Origin: Scatosoma sp045655705
Lineage (GTDB): Bacteria > Bacillota > Clostridia > Christensenellales > Borkfalkiaceae
NCBI GenBank assembly: GCA_045655705.1
Contig: JAZOPU010000006.1
Coordinates: 1-12,462 of the forward strand
DNA length: 12,462 nt
Direction: 5' to 3'
Below the pieces are notes generated by a model. It saw only the letters and a program-made list of their open reading frames with translations. It did no database searches and was not told the DNA's origin. Of the stretch, positions 7,219 to 12,462 are shown piece after piece; position 1 is the first letter of the stretch; every line of letters starts with the position of its first letter. The translations under genes were made by a program, and so were the position numbers.

Positions 7219-7430
7219 TGAAATTTTTCACTTTGTGAAAAGTGAAATTTTGACTTCGTCAAAGTGAAATTTGCGCAAAACGCAAGTGAAATTTTTTCGC
7301 TTTGCGAAAAAGTCGTGGTAATATTTTCATCACTTGCCCCAAAAGGGGCAAACTTCACTGCGATAAATTCGCTACTTCACTTGACTTTAGACATACTTCA
7401 CTTTTGCCCAACGGGCAAATACTTCACTTT
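7219..7430. repeat. Eight-hairpin mirrored repeat element, copy A
   Basis: Eight short stems sit in a row. Left half: 7225-7241, 7249-7263 (TTTGAC/GTCAAA), 7271-7285 and 7293-7311. Right half: 7334-7351 (TTGCCCC/GGGGCAA), 7360-7372, 7382-7393 and 7403-7419 (TTTGCCC/GGGCAAA). Left stems are separated by AGTGAAATT-type spacers. Right stems are separated by ACTTCACT-type spacers, the mirror complement. A 22-base unpaired core lies at 7312-7333. The stem at 7382-7393 carries one mismatch. The element fills the metG-tatD gap, beginning two bases after the metG stop and ending about 20 bases before the tatD start. It has no coding capacity. A second copy is at 10797-11018. Confidence 0.9.
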
Positions 7431-7432
7431 TT

Positions 7433-9388
7433 TTATCCCAGCTCCGCTCCGTTTTCGATATCCTTATCGGGGGTTACGAGCGCAAGCGTGCCGTTTTTAT
7501 CTTCCGCGGCAAGAATCATACCTTCGGAGAGTATGCCACACACCTTTCTCGGCGCAAGGTTGGTTATAAATACCACCTTTTTGCCCACCATTTCTTCGGG
7601 GGTATAATGCTTAGCAATCCCCGAAACTACCGTGCGCGTTTCGTTACCGAATTTTACCGTTTCTTTGAGCAGTTTATTGGACTTTGGTACAGGCTCGCAA
7701 GCGATAATCTCACCAACTCTAAGCTGAATTTTTTCAAAATCTTCAAAGGTGATCTCCGCCTTTTTATTCTCTTCCGCTTTGGGCGCGTTTTGTTTTTCCG
7801 CTTCGGCGATTTGCGCCAAACGGATTTTTTCAATCTCGGGCGCTAACGCCTTGAAATCCATTCTCGCAAACAACGGCGCGCACTTTTGCACGGTTATGCT
7901 TTCAGGCATACCAAACGCGGTGCACTCTTCCAAGCTTCTCGCCTTTCCGCCAAATGCCGCAAGCATTTTTTCGCTCGTTTCAGGCATAAAGCTATCCAGT
8001 AGCGACGCGCAAATAAGCACCGTTTCCGCGAGATTATACAAAACGTCGTTCAAGCGGTCTTTTTGCGTTTCGTCCTTGGCAAGCGCCCAAGGCATGGTTT
8101 CGTCGATATATTTATTCGCACGGCGAAGGAGTGTGAATATTTCCGTGATCGCGTCGGCAATACGGAGCGCGTCGGCTTTTGCTTCCACCTTTTTCACCGT
8201 TTCGCTTGCAAGTTTTTTAAACTCTTTGTCAAGCTCCGTTTCTCTGCTTTCGGGGGATTTCACTACCGTTCCGCCAAAATATTTTTCAATCATTGCCACC
8301 GTACGGGATACGAGATTACCCAAAACGTTGGCAAGATCCGTGTTGAAGCGTTCGCATACAAGCTCCCACGTGATTTGTCCGTCGTTATCGAACGGCATTT
8401 CGTGGAGCACGAAATAACGCACCGCGTCCACCCCGAAAAGTCTTGCAAGGTCGTCCGCGTAAATGACGTTGCCCTTAGATTTACTCATTTTGCCGTCGCC
8501 CATAAGTAGCCAAGGATGTCCGAATACCTGTTTGGGGAGCGGTTCGCCAAGCGCCATCAAGAAGATGGGCCAATAAATGGTGTGGAAACGCAAAATATCC
8601 TTGCCGATAAGATGTAAATCCGCAGGCCAATACTTTTTATAATTTTCGCTATGGTTTCCGTCCGCGTCGTAGCCAAGCCCCGTGATATAGTTGGTGAGCG
8701 CGTCCAGCCACACGTACACGACGTGTTTTTTGTCAAAGTTCACGGGCACGCCCCAAGTGAAGGTTACGCGGGAAACGCAAAGATCCTGCAAGCCTTTCAA
8801 AAGGAAATTGTTCATCATCTCGTTCTTTCTCGATACGGGTTGAATGAACTCGGGGTGCGCGTTGATATGCTCGATCAAACGGTCGGCGTATTTGCCCATT
8901 TTGAAAAAGTACGCTTCTTCCTTGGCGGGCTTTACTTCCCTGCCACAGTCGGGGCATTTGCCGTCCACGAGTTGGCTTTCCGTCCAAAAAGATTCGCAGG
9001 GCGTGCAATACATACCTTCATAGTAGCCCTTGTAAATATCCCCTTGGTCGTAGAATTTTTTAAAAATCTTCGCCACCTGTTCCACGTGATAAGGATCGGT
9101 GGTGCGCATAAATTTATCGTATGAAGTGCCAACGAGATCCCAAATGTTTTTAATCTCGCCTGCAACGCCGTCCACGAACGCTTGCTCACAAACGCCCGCC
9201 GCGTGCGCCTTTTCTTGAATTTTTTGACCGTGCTCGTCCGTACCCGTTTGGAAAAATACGTCGTAGCCCTGTTTGCGCTTAAAGCGCGCAATCGCGTCCG
9301 CAAGCACCGCTTCGTAGGTGTTGCCGATATGCGGTTTGCCCGACGTGTACGCAATCGCCGTCGTGATATAGTAAGGTTTCTTTGCCAT
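7433..9388 (-). CDS. metG: Methionyl-tRNA synthetase
   Basis: A 651-residue class I aminoacyl-tRNA synthetase that charges tRNA-Met in the cytoplasm. The HIGH signature is HIGN (20-23). The zinc knuckle is C128-x2-C131 ... C145-x2-C148, and the KMSKS loop is KMSKSKGN (300-307). An anticodon-binding helical domain follows. The last 110 or so residues form the EMAP/Trbp111-type OB-fold tRNA-binding domain that dimerises some MetRS (KIQLRVGEI ... GILSEGMILAA), reached through a charged Ala/Glu/Lys linker. Length is normal for the two-domain bacterial form. The ATG at 9388 is preferred to an in-frame TTG at 9406, as AAGGA lies about eight bases before it. It is the first gene of the long minus-strand operon and has its own promoter. 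Its coding sequence is GC-rich (60% in the row at 8401). Confidence 0.97.
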   Translation of the reverse strand: MAKKPYYITTAIAYTSGKPHIGNTYEAVLADAIARFKRKQGYDVFFQTGTDEHGQKIQEKAHAAGVCEQAFVDGVAGEIKNIWDLVGTSYDKFMRTTDPYHVEQVAKIFKKFYDQGDIYKGYYEGMYCTPCESFWTESQLVDGKCPDCGREVKPAKEEAYFFKMGKYADRLIEHINAHPEFIQPVSRKNEMMNNFLLKGLQDLCVSRVTFTWGVPVNFDKKHVVYVWLDALTNYITGLGYDADGNHSENYKKYWPADLHLIGKDILRFHTIYWPIFLMALGEPLPKQVFGHPWLLMGDGKMSKSKGNVIYADDLARLFGVDAVRYFVLHEMPFDNDGQITWELVCERFNTDLANVLGNLVSRTVAMIEKYFGGTVVKSPESRETELDKEFKKLASETVKKVEAKADALRIADAITEIFTLLRRANKYIDETMPWALAKDETQKDRLNDVLYNLAETVLICASLLDSFMPETSEKMLAAFGGKARSLEECTAFGMPESITVQKCAPLFARMDFKALAPEIEKIRLAQIAEAEKQNAPKAEENKKAEITFEDFEKIQLRVGEIIACEPVPKSNKLLKETVKFGNETRTVVSGIAKHYTPEEMVGKKVVFITNLAPRKVCGILSEGMILAAEDKNGTLALVTPDKDIENGAELG

Positions 9389-9420
9389 AATCCTACTTCC
9401 TTGCAATCAATTTCTTCCTT

Positions 9421-9449
9421 ATTATACACCTTTTCAAAGTAAATGTAAA
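9421..9449 (-). promoter_or_regulatory. Sigma-A-type promoter of the metG operon
   Basis: On the minus strand -35 TTTACA (9449-9444) and -10 TATAAT (9426-9421) are 17 bases apart. The predicted start is near 9414, leaving about 25 bases before the metG ATG. That is too short for a T-box leader, so tRNA-sensing control of metG is unlikely. Confidence 0.8.
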
Positions 9450-9482
9450 GCTTTTGCGGGCATTTTAAACAAGCTTTCCGCA

Positions 9483-9488
9483 TATAGA
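9483..9488 (+). promoter_or_regulatory. Possible -10 box of spmAB
   Basis: TATAGA ends six bases before the spmA ATG at 9495, the same spacing as the -10 box of the PAP2 gene. No convincing sigma-A -35 and no strong Shine-Dalgarno sequence are seen. A sporulation sigma factor with other consensus sequences is an alternative, and this call is weak. Confidence 0.3.
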
Positions 9489-9494
9489 TAAGCT

Positions 9495-10076
9495 ATGAAC
9501 ACCGTTTTTGCCGTCATTTTTATCTTTTCAAACTTGATTTTACTTATTCTAAACCCCGACGCGTTTTTGCAAACCCTGCTTAGCGGTGCAAGCAAAAGCG
9601 CAACGCTATGTCTATCGCTCCTTGCCAGCTATTGCGTGTGGCTGGGGCTTATGGAAGTGTGGAAACAAAGCGGGATCACGCGCAAAACCTCCAAGCTTTT
9701 AAAACCCATTGCCAAAAAGCTTTTCAAAACAGACGATAGCGAAACGCTGGATTGTATTTGCATGAATATGTCCGTTAATCTGCTTGGTATTTCGGGCGCG
9801 GCAACCCCCTACGGCATACGCGGGGCTCAGCTTCTTGACAAATCTCAAAACGCGGAATACGCTTCTTCTATGCTCTTTGTTTTAAACGCCACTTCCTTGC
9901 AACTTATCCCTACTTCGATTATCGGTGTGAGAGTAGCGCTTGGCAGTATTGCGCCCACGGATATCGTTATCCCTACGCTTATCACTTCCATTTTTTCCAC
10001 GGCAATCGGGGCTTTCTTCACTCGTCTTTTGATACCGCCAAAAAAACAAAAAACAAGGGGGACGGGTATGCAATGA
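9495..10076 (+). CDS. spmA: Spore maturation protein A (nucleoside-recognition/Gate domain)
   Basis: A 193-residue integral membrane protein of the SpmA family, needed with SpmB for dehydration of the spore core in Bacillus and Clostridium. It has an N-terminal hydrophobic segment (1-20) and a second at about 37-54. The conserved block NMSVNLLGISGAATPYGIRG (91-110) matches the family's NLLG...ATP.G signature. Further hydrophobic stretches lie at 125-150 and 155-180, followed by a short basic tail. There is no clear ribosome-binding site before the ATG at 9495, which may be leaderless. The TGA stop overlaps the spmB start as ATGA. Homologues also occur in non-sporulating bacteria, so the pair suggests a spore-forming ancestry but does not prove sporulation. 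The divergent metG gene begins 106 bases away. Confidence 0.9.
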   Translation: MNTVFAVIFIFSNLILLILNPDAFLQTLLSGASKSATLCLSLLASYCVWLGLMEVWKQSGITRKTSKLLKPIAKKLFKTDDSETLDCICMNMSVNLLGISGAATPYGIRGAQLLDKSQNAEYASSMLFVLNATSLQLIPTSIIGVRVALGSIAPTDIVIPTLITSIFSTAIGAFFTRLLIPPKKQKTRGTGMQ

Positions 10077-10588
10077 ATTACGTTCTCGCCTTGCTCGTGC
10101 CCCTTATTTTTTTACTCTCGTTTATCTACGCGCTCACCAAAAAAGTCAAGCTGTTTGATTGCTTTGCCGAAGGCGTGAAAGGCGCGTTTCCGCTCATTTT
10201 ATCCATTTTTCCTTATATCGCCACGGTTACGATGCTGTCTAAACTCTTTGAGGTGAGCGGGCTGGAAGAAAAGCTCGCCCAGCTTTTAAAACCCGTTTTT
10301 TCCTTTACGGGTATTCCCAACGAAATCGCCCCGCTACTCATTGTAAAACCGCTTTCGGGGAGCGGTGCGCTTGCGGTACTTTCGGAGATTTTATCGCGTT
10401 ATGGCGTGGACAGCTACCCCGCCCGTTGCGCGTGTGTTGCCTACGGTTCTTCGGAAACGATTTTTTATATCGGCGCGGTATACTTTGCGGGCTTAAAAAG
10501 AAAAAAGCTCACGCTCGCGCTCGTGATTGCCGTTGTGTCCTATTTACTTTCCGTCGTGCTTTGCTGTTTGCTTTGTCGAATAATGTAA
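10073..10588 (+). CDS. spmB: Spore maturation protein B (nucleoside-recognition/Gate domain)
   Basis: A 171-residue membrane protein of the SpmB family, the partner of SpmA. Hydrophobic segments lie near 2-20, 38-56, 84-104 and 146-168. Family signatures are the KPLSGSGAL block (92-100) and YGSSETIFYIGAVYF (124-138). The ATG at 10073 overlaps the spmA stop codon by four bases. A strong AAGGGGG (10055-10061) lies 11 bases upstream inside spmA, so translation is probably coupled. SpmA and SpmB together make up the two halves that are one polypeptide in some relatives. The biochemical activity is unknown; transport of a small molecule during core dehydration is the usual inference. Confidence 0.9.
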   Translation: MNYVLALLVPLIFLLSFIYALTKKVKLFDCFAEGVKGAFPLILSIFPYIATVTMLSKLFEVSGLEEKLAQLLKPVFSFTGIPNEIAPLLIVKPLSGSGALAVLSEILSRYGVDSYPARCACVAYGSSETIFYIGAVYFAGLKRKKLTLALVIAVVSYLLSVVLCCLLCRIM

Positions 10589-10653
10589 AATTATCACATT
10601 TTTTGTGTGTATGCATACCTTTTAAAATTTTTTAAAAATTTTTGTTTAGGTGT
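10589..10653. other. AT-rich intergenic stretch after spmB with a 10-base palindrome
   Basis: GTATGCATAC (10609-10618) is a perfect 10-base palindrome, preceded by a weak CACA/TGTG stem around a T run (10595-10608). Runs of T and A follow (10619-10645). The stem could be a poor spmB terminator. The A/T tracts lie directly upstream of the next promoter and could act as an UP element. No gene is visible. Confidence 0.4.
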
Positions 10654-10682
10654 TTTACTTTTTTTACCTATTATGATACAAT
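10654..10682 (+). promoter_or_regulatory. Extended -10 promoter pointing toward glmM
   Basis: TTTACT (10654-10659), a 17-base spacer and TACAAT (10677-10682) with an upstream TG (10674-10675) make a good extended -10 promoter, preceded by A/T tracts. The start would be near 10689. No plus-strand gene follows before the convergent glmM, so a non-coding transcript is the likely product. Confidence 0.65.
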
Positions 10683-10688
10683 ATACTC

Positions 10689-10790
10689 GTAAATCGGTTG
10701 TGGGTAACCGAAAATAAAATCGCTCATCATTTTCCCCCTTATCATATAGGTACCCGCCTGGGAAGCGCGAGCTTCCAAGGCGGTTATCGT
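10689..10790 (+). ncRNA. Candidate small regulatory RNA with C-rich anti-SD segment
   Basis: Downstream of the promoter at 10654-10682 the RNA would start with a hairpin CGGTT/AACCG (10694-10709). A long unpaired A/U/C stretch follows, then a 13-pair stem with one mismatch and a GCGA tetraloop (10754-10783; arms CCGCCTGGGAAGC and GCTTCCAAGGCGG). The unpaired stretch contains TTTTCCCCCTTATC (about 10730-10744). Its reverse complement is a Shine-Dalgarno plus start-codon sequence (AAGGGGG-AAA-ATG). C-rich single-stranded segments of this kind mark mRNA-targeting sRNAs such as RsaE of staphylococci. No strong U tract follows the last stem, so the 3' end is uncertain and may run into the adjacent repeat. 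It matches none of 6S, SRP, RNase P or tmRNA that I can recognise. Confidence 0.45.
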
Positions 10791-10796
10791 ATAAAG

Positions 10797-11018
10797 GTGA
10801 AATTTTTCACTTTGTGAAAAGTGAAATTTGCGCAAAGCGCAAGTGAAATTTGTGCTTCGCACAAGTGAATTTTTTTTGCTCTCGCAAAAAAGTTATGGTA
10901 TAAATTTATAATATTTCCACAACTTGCCCCTTTGGGGCAAACTTCACTGCGATAAAGTCGCTACTTCACTTGCCAAAATGGCATACTTCACTTTTGCCTG
11001 CAAGGCAAAAACCTCACT
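10797..11018. repeat. Eight-hairpin mirrored repeat element, copy B
   Basis: Same architecture as 7219-7430. Left stems: 10804-10820 (identical to copy A), 10828-10842 (TTGCGC/GCGCAA), 10850-10864 (TTGTGC/GCACAA) and 10872-10891. Right stems: 10924-10940 (TTGCCCC/GGGGCAA), 10949-10961, 10971-10983 (TGCCA/TGGCA) and 10992-11010 (TTTTGCCT/AGGCAAAA). Spacers are AGTGAAATT on the left and ACTTCACT on the right. The central core (10892-10923) is ten bases longer than in copy A and holds the palindrome TATAAATTTATA (10899-10910). The right end overlaps the final codons of glmM: the element's terminal CTCACT supplies the TGA stop codon. No protein is encoded. Confidence 0.9.
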
Positions 11019-12372
11019 GTTCTTTGTGTCCGTTTTTCTCGATCACGTCCACGATGGATTGCACTAACTCAGCGCAAAGCTCGTTGGTTTCCGCTTCCGC
11101 CATTACTCTAACGACGGGCTCTGTGCCCGATTCCCGAACGAGTATTCTACCCGTATCGCCAAGGCGTTCTTCCGCAAGCGCGATCGCTTGCACGACGTCT
11201 TTATCCGCGCGCGCTCTTGCTTTATCCTTTACCCGCACGTTGACAAGTACCTGCGGATATACTTTCATTTGCCCTGCCAAAGCGGACAGGGGCATTTTTT
11301 TGTCGATCATGGCTTGCATAACTTTCAAACTCGTCAAAACGCCGTCGCCCGTCATTGCGTATTTAGAGAAAATGATATGACCCGACTGTTCCCCGCCAAG
11401 TATATATCCCTTTTCCGCCATACGCTCGTATACGTACTTATCCCCGACTGCTGTTTTTTCATAGTTAATCCCGATCTCGTCAAGTGCTTTATACAAGCCG
11501 AAGTTGGACATAACGGTGGTAACGACGGTGTTCCCGATAAGCTTTCCGCGTTCTTTCATATACCGCGCGTATAAATAAATAATTCTATCCCCGTCCACAA
11601 GCTCGCCGTTCTCGTCCACGCAAAGACATCTATCCGCGTCGCCGTCGTAGGCAAACCCCACGTCCAAGCCCTTTTCTTTCACGAACGCTTGCAACGCTTC
11701 GATATGCGTCGAACCAACGCCCGCGTTCACGTTCGTGCCGTCAGGCTCTACACCCATAACGAACGTCGTCGCACCGAGCGCGTCGAACACCGCTTTGGCA
11801 ATCGTCCAAGCACTACCGTTCGCACAGTCCAAGCCTACTTTCATCCCCTTAAAGCTATAAATGCCAAGCGAAATCAAATATCCCACGTAGCGGTTACGCC
11901 CTGCTACGTAGTCCACCGTCCTGCCGATCTCTCCGCGCTTTGCATACGGCACTTCGCCCGATTTTCCGTCCAAGTACGCTTCGATTTTTTCAATCGTTTG
12001 CTCGTCCATTTTCTCGCCCGCGCCGTTGAACAGCTTGATACCGTTATCATAGAACGGGTTATGGCTCGCGGAAATCATAATCCCGCTGTCAAAATTCTCC
12101 GTCCGTACCACGAAAGACACCGACGGTGTGGTCGTTACGTGCAATAAATACGCGTCCGCGCCCGACGATACGATACCGCCCGCTAATGCGTATTCAAACA
12201 TATACCCCGATCTTCTCGTATCCTTACCAATCGCAATCCGCGCCCGCTCTCCCGCGGGTTTTTGGCTGTTTAAATACCACCCCAAATACCGACCGATTTT
12301 AAACGCCTGCTCCGCCGTTACGTCTACGTTCGCTTCCCCGCGAAAACCGTCCGTGCCAAAATATTTCCCCAT
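11014..12372 (-). CDS. glmM: Phosphoglucosamine mutase
   Basis: Full-length GlmM, 452 residues (family about 445-450). It interconverts glucosamine-6-phosphate and glucosamine-1-phosphate in the cytoplasm, feeding UDP-N-acetylglucosamine and peptidoglycan synthesis. Signatures run in order: N-terminal FGTDGFRG (5-12), phosphoserine loop ISASHNP with the catalytic Ser at 103, magnesium-binding DGDADR (243-248), sugar-binding GEQSGH (327-332) and phosphate-binding RESGTEPVVRVM (413-424). The ATG at 12372 has AAGGAG six bases upstream. It starts three bases after the stop of the preceding gene, the usual cdaA-cdaR-glmM arrangement of Bacillota, where c-di-AMP synthesis is tied to GlmM. The final TGA lies inside the eight-hairpin repeat, so the last residues may have been altered when the element arrived. 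Confidence 0.97.
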   Translation of the reverse strand: MGKYFGTDGFRGEANVDVTAEQAFKIGRYLGWYLNSQKPAGERARIAIGKDTRRSGYMFEYALAGGIVSSGADAYLLHVTTTPSVSFVVRTENFDSGIMISASHNPFYDNGIKLFNGAGEKMDEQTIEKIEAYLDGKSGEVPYAKRGEIGRTVDYVAGRNRYVGYLISLGIYSFKGMKVGLDCANGSAWTIAKAVFDALGATTFVMGVEPDGTNVNAGVGSTHIEALQAFVKEKGLDVGFAYDGDADRCLCVDENGELVDGDRIIYLYARYMKERGKLIGNTVVTTVMSNFGLYKALDEIGINYEKTAVGDKYVYERMAEKGYILGGEQSGHIIFSKYAMTGDGVLTSLKVMQAMIDKKMPLSALAGQMKVYPQVLVNVRVKDKARARADKDVVQAIALAEERLGDTGRILVRESGTEPVVRVMAEAETNELCAELVQSIVDVIEKNGHKEQ

Positions 12373-12375
12373 ACT

Positions 12376-12462
12376 CTACTCCTTCTCAACGACCACGCCG
12401 TTGCTTTTATAAATACTGTTTTCTTTTACCACACCGCGTACGCAAGAAAGCGGGTAGATATT
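12376..12462 (-). CDS. C-terminal end of the gene before glmM, probably cdaR (YbbR domains)
   Basis: The last 28 codons and a TAG stop of a gene whose start is beyond the window, ending GVVVEKE. The fragment is too short to show a domain. The identification rests on position: in Bacillota the YbbR-domain regulator CdaR precedes glmM in the cdaA-cdaR-glmM operon. The glmM Shine-Dalgarno sequence overlaps the final codons and the stop is only three bases from the glmM ATG, so the two are cotranscribed. Confidence 0.45.
   Translation of the reverse strand, partial: NIYPLSCVRGVVKENSIYKSNGVVVEKE

Noticed and set aside
7199..7231. Longer TatD start at the ATG at 7231
   Set aside because: The extra residues are encoded by the first hairpin of the repeat, and the ATG at 7198 has a strong AAAAGGAG and the normal N-terminus.
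7219..7430. CRISPR array (regular short repeats with varying segments between them)
   Set aside because: The units are only about 9-10 bases, the intervening segments are self-complementary hairpins rather than unique spacers, the repeats invert half way, and no cas gene is present.
8932..9483. Minus-strand open frame of 183 codons overlapping metG
   Set aside because: It is an Arg-rich out-of-frame shadow of the metG coding sequence, without independent support.
9389..9494. T-box riboswitch upstream of metG
   Set aside because: The predicted leader is only about 25 bases and shows no T-box sequence or antiterminator.
10671..10730. Minus-strand small protein of 19 residues (MMSDFIFGYPQPIYEYIVS) with AAGGGGG upstream
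   Set aside because: The start site is good but no promoter is seen on that strand, the upstream side is the repeat and a strong stem, and there is no recognisable family. I prefer the plus-strand sRNA reading, while noting that this ORF is the main alternative.
10689..10790. 6S RNA, SRP RNA, RNase P RNA or tmRNA
   Set aside because: Length, conserved loop sequences and overall fold do not match any of these that I know.

Overview
The window looks like a chromosomal segment of a low-to-mid GC Bacillota, most likely an uncultured gut-type Clostridia. This rests on the gene order metG-tatD-(extra gene)-rsmA and on glmM following a probable cdaR end. A spmA/spmB spore-maturation pair, Shine-Dalgarno sites of the AAGGAG/AGGGGG type and sigma-A-like promoters agree with it. 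I cannot place it to genus. No tRNA, rRNA, CRISPR array or complete transposase gene is visible.

Layout. (1) Bases 1-1218, minus: the N-terminal 406 codons of an EF-G-like GTPase with altered G motifs, with its own promoter and a 5'-terminal leader hairpin. (2) 1384-1908, plus: a PAP2-type membrane phosphatase whose promoter suggests a leaderless mRNA. It ends in a perfect 34-base bidirectional terminator. (3) 1940-9449, minus: one long collinear run read metG > tatD > TatD-associated radical SAM > rsmA > licD-like > IspD/TarI-like cytidylyltransferase > extended SDR. A strong promoter precedes metG and the shared terminator follows the SDR gene. The last three genes form a surface-polymer decoration cassette and are clearly more AT-rich than the housekeeping genes upstream. 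(4) 9495-10588, plus: spmA-spmB with a 4-base ATGA overlap. (5) 10589-11013: a non-coding stretch between convergent genes, holding an AT tract, a good promoter, a candidate small RNA with a C-rich anti-Shine-Dalgarno segment, and a large structured repeat. (6) 11014-12462, minus: glmM, preceded by the last 28 codons of what is probably cdaR.

The most unusual content is the repeats. Two copies of a roughly 215-base element (7219-7430 and 10797-11018) each contain eight small hairpins. The hairpins are separated by AGTGAAATT-type spacers in the left half and by the mirrored ACTTCACT spacers in the right half. Stem sequences differ between copies but pairing is mostly kept, so structure rather than sequence is conserved. 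A third, unrelated 126-base imperfect palindrome lies between the radical SAM gene and rsmA. All three structured repeats abut or supply the stop codon of the gene upstream on the minus strand, so they punctuate operons at gene 3' ends.

The metG operon joins translation and RNA maturation (methionyl-tRNA charging, 16S rRNA dimethylation) with a TatD nuclease and its partner radical SAM protein. The acquired-looking distal genes probably make and transfer a CDP-activated polyol or sugar. GlmM supplies glucosamine-1-phosphate for the cell wall next to the probable c-di-AMP regulator gene.
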